The position numbers were made by a program, and so were the translations under genes. Of a stretch of DNA of 31,402 bases, positions 24,199 to 31,402 are shown in pieces; the first letter of the stretch is position 1, and each line of letters begins with the position of its first letter. The notes under the pieces were generated by a model. That model worked only from the letters and a program-made list of their open reading frames with translations, had not been told where the DNA came from and ran no database searches. Origin of the DNA: CAZDCZ01 sp964504155 (lineage in GTDB: Bacteria > Bacteroidota > Bacteroidia > Bacteroidales > UBA12077); the NCBI GenBank assembly GCA_964504155.1, contig CAZDCZ010000035.1:1-31402 (forward strand), written 5' to 3'.

Positions 24199-25950
24199 AT
24201 GAATAAAAAATTACTCATTTTTGATTTGTTTAAAATAATAACATTAATATTTGTTTTATTTTTAGGAATAAATATCGGGAGTTTTGCACAAAATGTTACA
24301 ATTGCCAATTATGCATCAAGTACTGCAACAGAGCGAAATAATGCTAGGTTAATTGCAACAGGCTTAGATGGGAAATTGCATGTTGTGTATTATTATAATG
24401 GTATTTATCATTCTTTTTCAGAAAATAATGGAGAAGATTGGTCTGAACCGGAGCTTATTGATGATATTGCAAGAAATCCTTCCATTGCTGTTGATTCTGA
24501 CAATACTCTTCATCTTGTTTATAAATGTGGAGGAATAAATGCTTACGATATTGGGCACAAAACATATCGAAATGGTGTATGGAGCAAAACAGATACTGTT
24601 TATCATAGCGATATGGCAACAGTTATGCGCCCCTATATTATCGTTGACTCTGATGATAATTTACACTGTATATGGCAAAATTCAAGCGGTGAAGAATATA
24701 CGAACTCCGAAATATATTACAAAAAATATACTCATGGTAGTGGATGGGATAACGAAGCTGTAAATATCAGTCAAACTTTTGGTGCTTCAGAATATCCCAC
24801 ACTGGTAACCGATTCAGAAAATAACGTATATGCATTCTGGAAAGATTCCGGTGAAGATATTGGAAATGATAAAATGGTATTATTTAGAAAATATACTGTA
24901 GGTATTGGTTGGGACGAAAATTACACGAATGTAAGTAATACTATAGGCAATGGCAGTTATGCTACAATGGATCCCTGTGCCATAGTCGATTCCGAAGATA
25001 ATGTTCATCTTGTATGGAAAGATTCGCAAACAGGCAATAGGGAGATTTTTTATAAAAAATATACTAATGGTGTTTGGGGCGATCCCTTAAATATAAGCAA
25101 TACGGGAACTGCTTCAAGCCGCCCTATAGTTAGTGTTGATTATGAAGATAATTTATATGTTGTTTGGCAAGAAAAAACCGATGGGGTTTATTATGATATT
25201 GTTTACAAAAGTTTAGTTGATGGGGTTTGGTCTGATACAATAAATATTAGTAATACCGATGGAGTAGATTCGGAATTTGCAAGTATCCCTGTAAAAACAG
25301 GTGCTTATCTTCATGCTATTTGGACAGAAGGAGAAAATCCTGATTATAGTGTAATGAGTAACCGTGTTATTTTAAATGATAATAATCAACAGCCTGTAAT
25401 AGAAAATAAAACATTTGCGATTGATGAGTTTAGTGCAAACGGGACCATTGTTGGCACGGTTACAGCAAGTGATCCTGATAATTGGCAGGCTTTGGCTTTT
25501 TCAATTTCTGCCGGAAATATAAACGATGCATTTATAATTGATTCATACACAGGTATAATATCGGTTGCCGATTCAGCTGCGCTGGATTATGAAACAACAC
25601 CTGTATTTAATTTAACTGTAAAAGTACAGGATAACGGGGCAGGTAATTTAAACGATGAGGCTAATGTTGCTATAAATCTTAATAATACAACAGGATTTAA
25701 TAATATTGAAAGTCAGGGTTTTAAAATATATCCTAATCCTGCCAGAGATTTTGTAAATATTGAAATGCAAAATACCGAAAATAAAAATACTTTGGTTGAA
25801 ATAGTTAATATAAACGGACAGGTTATTTATAGTAAAACTATAAATAATAATTCCCAATTAATTAATTTGTCAGAGTATTCTCCGGGAGTATATCATATAA
25901 GGGTTAATTCTGTAATTAAAAAGTTTGTGAAAAAACTTATAATTTATTAA
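24199..25950 (+). CDS. Secreted beta-propeller/cadherin protein with type IX sorting tail
   Basis: This 583-residue exported protein has a signal peptide (about 1-30, ending GSFAQ). About seven propeller-like repeats follow (35-390) of the form 'P-I-VDS-DNLH-VW-D----ITYKKYT-G-W', such as SIAVDSDNTLHLVYKC, CAIVDSEDNVHLVWKD and IVSVDYEDNLYVVWQE. A cadherin-like domain (about 397-498) shows the calcium motifs 'ASDPDN' and 'ALDYE'. The last 80 residues form a type IX secretion sorting domain: FKIYPNPARDFVNIEM, a 'VNINGQVIYSKTI' strand and 'YSPGVYHIRV', ending in KKLIIY. It should be exported and attached to the cell surface. The target is unknown. A strong terminator follows. Confidence 0.88.
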   Translation: MNKKLLIFDLFKIITLIFVLFLGINIGSFAQNVTIANYASSTATERNNARLIATGLDGKLHVVYYYNGIYHSFSENNGEDWSEPELIDDIARNPSIAVDSDNTLHLVYKCGGINAYDIGHKTYRNGVWSKTDTVYHSDMATVMRPYIIVDSDDNLHCIWQNSSGEEYTNSEIYYKKYTHGSGWDNEAVNISQTFGASEYPTLVTDSENNVYAFWKDSGEDIGNDKMVLFRKYTVGIGWDENYTNVSNTIGNGSYATMDPCAIVDSEDNVHLVWKDSQTGNREIFYKKYTNGVWGDPLNISNTGTASSRPIVSVDYEDNLYVVWQEKTDGVYYDIVYKSLVDGVWSDTINISNTDGVDSEFASIPVKTGAYLHAIWTEGENPDYSVMSNRVILNDNNQQPVIENKTFAIDEFSANGTIVGTVTASDPDNWQALAFSISAGNINDAFIIDSYTGIISVADSAALDYETTPVFNLTVKVQDNGAGNLNDEANVAINLNNTTGFNNIESQGFKIYPNPARDFVNIEMQNTENKNTLVEIVNINGQVIYSKTINNNSQLINLSEYSPGVYHIRVNSVIKKFVKKLIIY

Positions 25951-25992
25951 TCTGAATTAATAGGGTTAAGAGATAAATCAAGTATTTTTATG

Positions 25993-26033
25993 AAACAGGG
26001 ATTCAATACATAATGTTGAATCCCTGTTTTTTT
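25993..26033 (+). terminator. Strong intrinsic terminator after the secreted-protein gene
   Basis: A perfect 14-bp stem AAACAGGGATTCAA / TTGAATCCCTGTTT (25993-26006 and 26016-26029) with a 9-base loop runs into seven Ts, 43 bases after the stop codon at 25950. Confidence 0.92.
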
Positions 26034-26302
26034 GTATTTGGGACATTTCTAAAAACGTAACCAGTATTATTCGGGTTAAAATTTATTTACCAATAGGCGA
26101 GAATGCTTATATATCTCGGTTATATCATTAAAGGTATTTATGTGTTTGCCCTGTTAACCATTTAACAATTTATCTACTAACTTCTGTATCCTATCAACTG
26201 CCACTGCAACTTTAGGTATTCCACTATTCCAATTCTTAATATAGATAAATAAAGATGCAATTGGTAAACAGTTTATTGTTTTTTTTTTATTATTTTGCAT
26301 TC
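26034..26302. other. Gene-free gap with a possible minus-strand gene remnant
   Basis: No full gene is seen. A minus-strand frame from about 26290 to TAA 26156-26154 reads 'PIASLFIYIKNWNSGIPK', 'VAVAVDRIQKLVDKLLNG'. It looks protein-like but has no recognised family and no start. It may be the tail of a deleted gene or chance. A short stem CGAGA/TCTCG lies at 26098-26118. Confidence 0.25.
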
Positions 26303-27544
26303 ATGTTTACTTTGAAAGATATTTTACATATAATTCCTGTTTTTCTTGCAGTATTTTTTGCTTTCCAATTATTAACATATAGAAGTGTAAAAGCTAGGGC
26401 AAATAGGGTGTTAGGTATATTTATGATTATTATTTCTTTACATCTTTTCTTTGATGTTTTTTACTATTTACATTATTACAATTTTGTGGTTTATTTCCGA
26501 TATTATGTTGTAATGCCGTTAGTATTGTCAATATTTCCATTATTATTTTTATATATTAAAACCTTAACTACCGAAAAATATAGATTTACTTTTAAAGAAT
26601 TTAAAAACTTTATACCATCGTTTTTTATTTTAATATTAAATATTGTTTTTTATGGTTTCTTGCTTACAAATGATGAAAAATTCAATTTTGTTGTAAATAA
26701 TTATCTTTTTAATCCGACTACATGTAATTTTGCTATTAAAATTAATTTTATTTTAAAGTATATTTCAGAAGCCCTGTATTTTATTCAGCTGGTTTTTTAT
26801 ATTATTTTGATGGGAATTTATTTAAAAAGACATAAAAATAATATGCAAAAATATTTTTCATATAAAGAAAAAATATCATTGAATTGGATTAAGGTTTTTA
26901 TAGGATTTTTTATTGGATTATCAATTTTTGACCTTCTCGAAAGTTTCTATTTTACTAAAAATTATGAACTTTGGGAAAAAGTTTGGGAATTGATAAATGG
27001 TGTAATAGGAATTCTTTATGTTGGTTTTTTGGGATATTTTGGAATAAAACAAACAGATATTTATTCAAGAGAAATTGTTTACGGCACAAAAGAAATAAAT
27101 TCTATTCCATCACAAGAAATTATTAATTCATATAAAACGGAAAAAGAATCGAATCATGTAAAAAAATATGTAGCATCATCTCTTTCCAATGAACAAAAAA
27201 AAGAAATTATAACAGGGGTTGTTGAATTAATGGAAAAAGAAAAAATCTTTTTGAATAATAAACTTACAATCGATTATTTAGCTGTTAAGTTAAATACAAA
27301 TAAAAAATATTTATCACAAGTAATTAACGAACTGCTTAAAAAAAATTTTTATAATCTTGTGAACGAATATCGTGTAAAAGAAGCACAAAAATTATTGCTC
27401 GATAATGAATATGCGCATTTGTCAATTGAAGGTATTGCCACTACAGTAGGGTTTAATTCTAAATCATCTTTTAATACAGCATTTAAAAAAAATTTAGGTG
27501 TTACCCCATCATATTATCAAAAATCTCAAAAAGTAGAAGTTTAA
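26303..27544 (+). CDS. Membrane-embedded AraC-family transcription regulator
   Basis: This 413-residue protein is read from ATG 26303 (MFTLKDILHIIPVFLAVFFA), which puts the first membrane helix at the N-terminus; an earlier ATG at 26255 would add a poor hydrophobic leader. Residues 1-255 hold about seven membrane helices. A cytoplasmic linker follows, and residues about 305-410 form an AraC-type DNA-binding domain: 'LTIDYLAVKLNTNKKYLSQVINE' (first helix-turn-helix) and 'LSIEGIATTVGFNSKSSFNTAFKKNLGVTPSYYQ' (second). Such proteins sense a membrane or envelope signal and regulate nearby genes in Bacteroidetes. It sits between two genes for secreted proteins, the plausible targets; that is inference. 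Confidence 0.88.
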   Translation: MFTLKDILHIIPVFLAVFFAFQLLTYRSVKARANRVLGIFMIIISLHLFFDVFYYLHYYNFVVYFRYYVVMPLVLSIFPLLFLYIKTLTTEKYRFTFKEFKNFIPSFFILILNIVFYGFLLTNDEKFNFVVNNYLFNPTTCNFAIKINFILKYISEALYFIQLVFYIILMGIYLKRHKNNMQKYFSYKEKISLNWIKVFIGFFIGLSIFDLLESFYFTKNYELWEKVWELINGVIGILYVGFLGYFGIKQTDIYSREIVYGTKEINSIPSQEIINSYKTEKESNHVKKYVASSLSNEQKKEIITGVVELMEKEKIFLNNKLTIDYLAVKLNTNKKYLSQVINELLKKNFYNLVNEYRVKEAQKLLLDNEYAHLSIEGIATTVGFNSKSSFNTAFKKNLGVTPSYYQKSQKVEV

Positions 27545-27626
27545 TTCCGTTTTATAAAAAAACGGTATTCAGTCTAATCTTTCCGATTAATCAAGTAATC
27601 TGATTGAATATAGGTGTAAGATTAAG

Positions 27627-27661
27627 TTCGAATTCAGGAATCTGCACACATTCGAATGTGT
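27627..27661 (+). promoter_or_regulatory. Palindrome with two TTCGAA centres upstream of the large secreted protein
   Basis: ACACATTCGAATGTGT (27646-27661) is a perfect 16-base palindrome ending 62 bases before the ATG at 27724. A second TTCGAA core (27627-27632) lies 24 bases upstream, about two helical turns. This fits a pair of operator half-sites or a dimer-binding operator, but no regulator is assigned. Confidence 0.4.
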
Positions 27662-27723
27662 ACTGTATTAAAATAGGTTGTAATTTCCCAATTCTAAAAA
27701 ATATCAATCTAAATTTTAATATT

Positions 27724-30700
27724 ATGAAAAAGATTTTACCCAAACTTAATTTAAGCAAATTGCTTATTGCTTTTGCTTTTTTAATGAGCTATACGCTCGG
27801 CGTGAATGCTCAGATAATTGAAAGTTTTGAAGGAGCAACTGTTCCACCAGTCGGTTGGACAATGGAGTATGCTAATCCTACTCCTCCTTCTGGTAACTTA
27901 ATGACTCATTCCTCTACTTATGCTTATGAAGGAACCCAATCTTTTAGATTTTCTTCATATTCTTCTGGTGCGCCTTATGACCAGTATCTTATTACTCCAC
28001 TGGAAGATGTTACAGCAGGTTATGAACTTTCTTTCAGATATCGTAAAGGTTCTGGTACTGAAGAATTCCGTGTAGGATGGTCTTCCACAGGCACAGATGT
28101 AAGTACCGATTTTACATGGTCGGCTGATATAACTGATGCAAGTACTACTTGGCAGGAATATAGTAAATCAGATCTTCCTGTTGGTACTAAATATGTTTGT
28201 ATTCATTATTTCAGTAATTATCAATATTATTTATATGTCGATACTTTTCGTTTATATAAACCTAATGATGCAACTTCAACATCCGAAGACCCAACTACCC
28301 AGGTAGCTGCCGGTAATGTTTCATCTATAGCCGATACTGAAGCTGAAGCCGTAGACGTATTCAAATTTAAAATTACCGATGCAGGCTCAGGTGATACTAA
28401 ACCAACAACAGTTACACAAATTACTGTTAAGCCTCATGCCAGTAATACAGCCGACTGGACTGACCATATACAAGGGATTAAATTAAATGATGGTTCAGAT
28501 ATTACACTTAACAATGTTACTATTACCGATACTGAAATTGTAATAGATATTAATTCAGGTGATCTTGTAATTGATGATGGTACAAGTAAAGAAATTACAA
28601 TGTCAGTTTACCTGAATACAAGTAGTATTGTTGATGGCGATATTTTACAATTTATTATCGATTATGACAATCATGGTTTTATTGCTGATATGTCGGGTTC
28701 AACATTTGCTGCGGCATTTGGAGCAACTGATATTGAAAGTAATGCCTTGACTGTTGATGTAACTGCTACAAAACTCACTTTTACAACTGAGCCTTCTGTA
28801 AGTGCTTATGTTAATACCAATTTGGATACACCACCGATTGTAACTGCTTATGATGAAAACAACAATGTAGATCTTGGTTTTACAGGAACAGTTGCTTTAT
28901 CAAATTCAGGGCTTATTGCCATGACAGGTAATTCTATGTCTGCTGTTGCAGGGGTTGTCGATTTTGCTACTTTACAGTTTACAGCACCCGGCGGTCCACT
29001 TACATTAACTGCAAGCTCAGGTTCGTTAACAGAGACTGTTACTGCCGGTACAATTACCATTAATAATGCACCGGTTGTAGTTTGGTCTGAAGATTTTGAA
29101 GGAGATGTTTCTGCATGGACATTCGGAACAGCAGGACAAACCAATAAATGGGAACATGGAACTGCCGAAGCTAATGGAGGTGCTAATTCTGCTTATGTTT
29201 CAAATGATGGTGGTACAACTGCAGCTTATACTAATTCTGGTGCAGTAAGTACATCATGGCTTGAAACAACTATTGATTTGAGTACTTACTCTGAAGCATC
29301 ATTATCTTTCTGGTGGAAATGTGTTGGGGAAAATAATTATGATTATGGTGAAGTTTATATAAATGACGGGGCTGACCATCTTGTAAGTGGTTCTAAAGAA
29401 TTTAGAAGTCAAGCAACATGGACACAAAGAACAGGTATTGATATTAGTAGTTATGTTGGAAGTACTGTTACCTTAAAATTCAAATGGGTTAATGATAACT
29501 CTGGTGGTTCTAATCCTCCGTTTTGTATTGATGAAATAGAAATTTTTGCTCCTGCTCCTGTCAATATGACTTATGCTTCAAGCACCGTAACTCAGGATAA
29601 TACCGATTTAATATTAGCAGGTAATGTAAATAACGAAATTATCGGTATTCAGGTTGTAACTAATAACCCTGCTAATCCTATAAGCCTTACTAATTTTAGT
29701 GTAAACGCAACAGGTACAACTGATATTAACGATATCGAAAATGCAATTATTTATTATACAGGTTCAAGCAATGTATTTGCAACAGATGTTGATACATTTA
29801 ACTTAACTTCTGTTGCTCCTGTTGCCGGTAATTTTGATATTAGCGGAGATCAGGAACTTGTGGCAGGTACAAATTATTTCTGGTTAACTTTCGATGTTAA
29901 ATCAAGCGCAAACGAAGGTAATGTTGTTGATGCAGAGTGTGTTAATATAACAGTTAATTCTGTTGTTGAAACACCGACAGTTACTGCTCCGGCAGGAACA
30001 AGAACAATAAAACAGCCTTTAACAGGTACTAAAACTATTGGTTCTGCAGGCGATTATTTAACATTTACAGATGCAATTAATGAACTTAATGCTCTGGGTA
30101 TTGGTACAGGTAGTGTTATATTTAATGTAGCCGAAGGCGAAATTTTCAATGAACTTGTGCCTGTTATAACTGTTACAGGAACTGAGGAAAATCCAATAAT
30201 TTTTAAAAATGCTGGAACTCCCGGAACAAATAATCCTAAAATTACAGGAACAGGAACAGGAAGTACCGATGCAGGTATTATTATTGAAGCTGTAAGTTAC
30301 ATTACTTTTAACGGTATTGATATCGAATGCCAGACTTCAAACGATAATAATACAAAACGCCTTGAATACGGTTACTGGTTTAAAGGTAATGCAACAAATA
30401 ATAATATTACCAATTGTACTGTTGACTTAACCAAAGTTAATACATCATCAAAGGGTATATACATGAATGGTGATAATAATAATACCAACAAATTCTATAA
30501 CAACACTGTTCAGGATTGTTTTTCAGGATATTATTTTACCGATACCGGTGATGCTAATGAAATTGGAACAACAGGTAGTGGTATAAGCACAATTACTGAT
30601 CTTGGTGGTACCGGAAATGATGTTTATGGTATTTACATTGCAGAACAGACAGCTATGAAAATATTTAATACCAAAATATATAACCTTACTACCGACAATG

Positions 30701-31402
30701 ATGATATATATGGTATATATTCTCGTACTTCTGATAACGTAATTGATATTTATAATAATAAAATATATGATATCAGTTATACTGCTTCATCATATAGTGC
30801 TTATGGTATTTATTTTTATGCTGTTAATACATCTAATGTATATAATAACATGATTTACAGTATTAAAGCTGAAAACTCCGATGATTTTACTATTGCTACT
30901 GCCGGTATATTTATTGGTCAACCCGGAACTCAAATAAATATGTATTTCAATACTATTTATCTTGATTATACTAGTGGTGATGCAAGTAATAAAAGTGCAG
31001 CCTTATATTTTGATTATAGCTCAAGTGCGCCAATTATCGACTTAAGAAATAATATCTTTATTAATAAAGTAGATGTTGCCGGCGGTGGAACTGCTTATGC
31101 ATTTGTTTATGATAATACAGATTATTCAAAATTCGCTGCAACAACTAATAATAATTTATATTATGCAGGTACTCCGGGTGCAAATAATTTGATTTTCTAC
31201 GATAAAACAAATTCTGTACAAACTCTGGCTGAATATAAAGCCTTAGTAGGTACAATAGAACAACAATCTATTACCGAGGATAATACTCCTTTTGTAAGCA
31301 CTACCGGTACTTATAACCTTCATTTGAATGATGCTAATACTACTCAATGCGAAAGCAGTGGTTCTGCAATAGACGGATATATTGATGATATAGATGCAAA
31401 TG
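27724..31402 (+). CDS. Giant secreted multidomain beta-helix protein, cut at the right edge
   Basis: At least 1226 codons are open from ATG 27724 to the window end. A signal peptide ends near residue 29 (GVNAQ). A choice-of-anchor-J-like jellyroll spans about 30-181 (IIESFEGATVPPVGWTMEYA). Residues 185-355 are a repeated beta domain, about 355-450 an Ig-like domain, and about 451-610 a second anchor-J domain (VVWSEDFEGDVSAW, ending FCIDEIEIF). About 614-762 resemble the sialidase-associated N-terminal domain (ILAGNVNNEIIGIQVVTNNP). From about 772 on there is a right-handed parallel beta-helix with repeated 'N-I---YNN-IY-I' turns. The modular set is typical of type IX cargo, so a C-terminal sorting domain is expected beyond the edge. 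Substrate is unknown. Confidence 0.85.
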   Translation, partial: MKKILPKLNLSKLLIAFAFLMSYTLGVNAQIIESFEGATVPPVGWTMEYANPTPPSGNLMTHSSTYAYEGTQSFRFSSYSSGAPYDQYLITPLEDVTAGYELSFRYRKGSGTEEFRVGWSSTGTDVSTDFTWSADITDASTTWQEYSKSDLPVGTKYVCIHYFSNYQYYLYVDTFRLYKPNDATSTSEDPTTQVAAGNVSSIADTEAEAVDVFKFKITDAGSGDTKPTTVTQITVKPHASNTADWTDHIQGIKLNDGSDITLNNVTITDTEIVIDINSGDLVIDDGTSKEITMSVYLNTSSIVDGDILQFIIDYDNHGFIADMSGSTFAAAFGATDIESNALTVDVTATKLTFTTEPSVSAYVNTNLDTPPIVTAYDENNNVDLGFTGTVALSNSGLIAMTGNSMSAVAGVVDFATLQFTAPGGPLTLTASSGSLTETVTAGTITINNAPVVVWSEDFEGDVSAWTFGTAGQTNKWEHGTAEANGGANSAYVSNDGGTTAAYTNSGAVSTSWLETTIDLSTYSEASLSFWWKCVGENNYDYGEVYINDGADHLVSGSKEFRSQATWTQRTGIDISSYVGSTVTLKFKWVNDNSGGSNPPFCIDEIEIFAPAPVNMTYASSTVTQDNTDLILAGNVNNEIIGIQVVTNNPANPISLTNFSVNATGTTDINDIENAIIYYTGSSNVFATDVDTFNLTSVAPVAGNFDISGDQELVAGTNYFWLTFDVKSSANEGNVVDAECVNITVNSVVETPTVTAPAGTRTIKQPLTGTKTIGSAGDYLTFTDAINELNALGIGTGSVIFNVAEGEIFNELVPVITVTGTEENPIIFKNAGTPGTNNPKITGTGTGSTDAGIIIEAVSYITFNGIDIECQTSNDNNTKRLEYGYWFKGNATNNNITNCTVDLTKVNTSSKGIYMNGDNNNTNKFYNNTVQDCFSGYYFTDTGDANEIGTTGSGISTITDLGGTGNDVYGIYIAEQTAMKIFNTKIYNLTTDNDDIYGIYSRTSDNVIDIYNNKIYDISYTASSYSAYGIYFYAVNTSNVYNNMIYSIKAENSDDFTIATAGIFIGQPGTQINMYFNTIYLDYTSGDASNKSAALYFDYSSSAPIIDLRNNIFINKVDVAGGGTAYAFVYDNTDYSKFAATTNNNLYYAGTPGANNLIFYDKTNSVQTLAEYKALVGTIEQQSITEDNTPFVSTTGTYNLHLNDANTTQCESSGSAIDGYIDDIDAN

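Noticed and set aside
26154..26290. Minus-strand gene tail (KNWNSGIPKVAVAVDRIQ)
   Set aside because: Protein-like but short, without a start or a recognised family. Kept only as a note on the gap.
27548..27566. CCGTTT...AAACGG hairpin after the AraC gene as a terminator
   Set aside because: The stem is short, the loop is A-rich and no T-run follows; too weak to call.
28848..29144. Minus-strand open frame of 98 codons
   Set aside because: Antisense to the continuous reading frame of the large secreted protein.
1..31402. CRISPR array, tRNA, rRNA or defence island
   Set aside because: No regularly spaced direct repeats, no cloverleaf with CCA-type acceptor stem, no rRNA-like sequence and no recognised defence genes apart from the toxin-antitoxin remnant.

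Overview
The window is chromosomal DNA from a very AT-rich member of the Bacteroidetes, most likely Bacteroidales or Marinilabiliales. The evidence is a secreted protein with a type IX secretion sorting tail, a SiaC/SpoIIE-type phosphatase pair, a membrane-embedded AraC-type regulator, a Bacteroidetes-type HtpG, near absence of Shine-Dalgarno sites, and several TAnnTTTG-like -7 boxes. No rRNA, tRNA or CRISPR array was seen. All calls come from reading the sequence; no database search was run.

Region 1 (1-7000). At the left edge are a HigA-type antitoxin start and, before it, only the 3' part of its HigB-type toxin, abutting the end of a PutP-like sodium/solute symporter. A 744-residue TPR protein follows on the plus strand. 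A minus-strand operon then encodes a C45-type (Ntn-hydrolase) lipoprotein, an S4 RNA-binding protein and a nitroreductase.

Region 2 (7000-18000). This is mostly housekeeping: a small secreted protein, an EamA transporter with a second nitroreductase, a family-4-like glycosyltransferase, MurB and MltG (convergent, both peptidoglycan enzymes), a SiaC-like phosphoprotein with a large receiver-PAS-SpoIIE phosphatase-receiver protein, and an aspartate-type aminotransferase. Two copies of one dispersed palindromic repeat lie in the two convergent intergenic gaps at 9372-9520 and 15901-16075. Each is enclosed by a different terminator-like outer inverted repeat.

Region 3 (18000-24200). A porin-like barrel protein, HtpG with a possible heat-shock-type control region, and a tail-anchored pseudo-receiver are followed by a graveyard of mobile and broken DNA. 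It holds a 263-bp inverted-repeat-bounded element, a dipeptidyl-peptidase III pseudogene with at least four lesions, a REP-associated tyrosine transposase (RAYT) whose start codon reads ATA and which is flanked by inverted REP arrays, the tail of another transposase, and a second, unrelated REP pair.

Region 4 (24200-31402). This is a secretion region: a beta-propeller/cadherin protein with a type IX sorting tail, a multi-TM AraC-family regulator, and a very large multidomain secreted protein with a parallel beta-helix region that runs off the right edge. Palindromes precede both secreted-protein genes.
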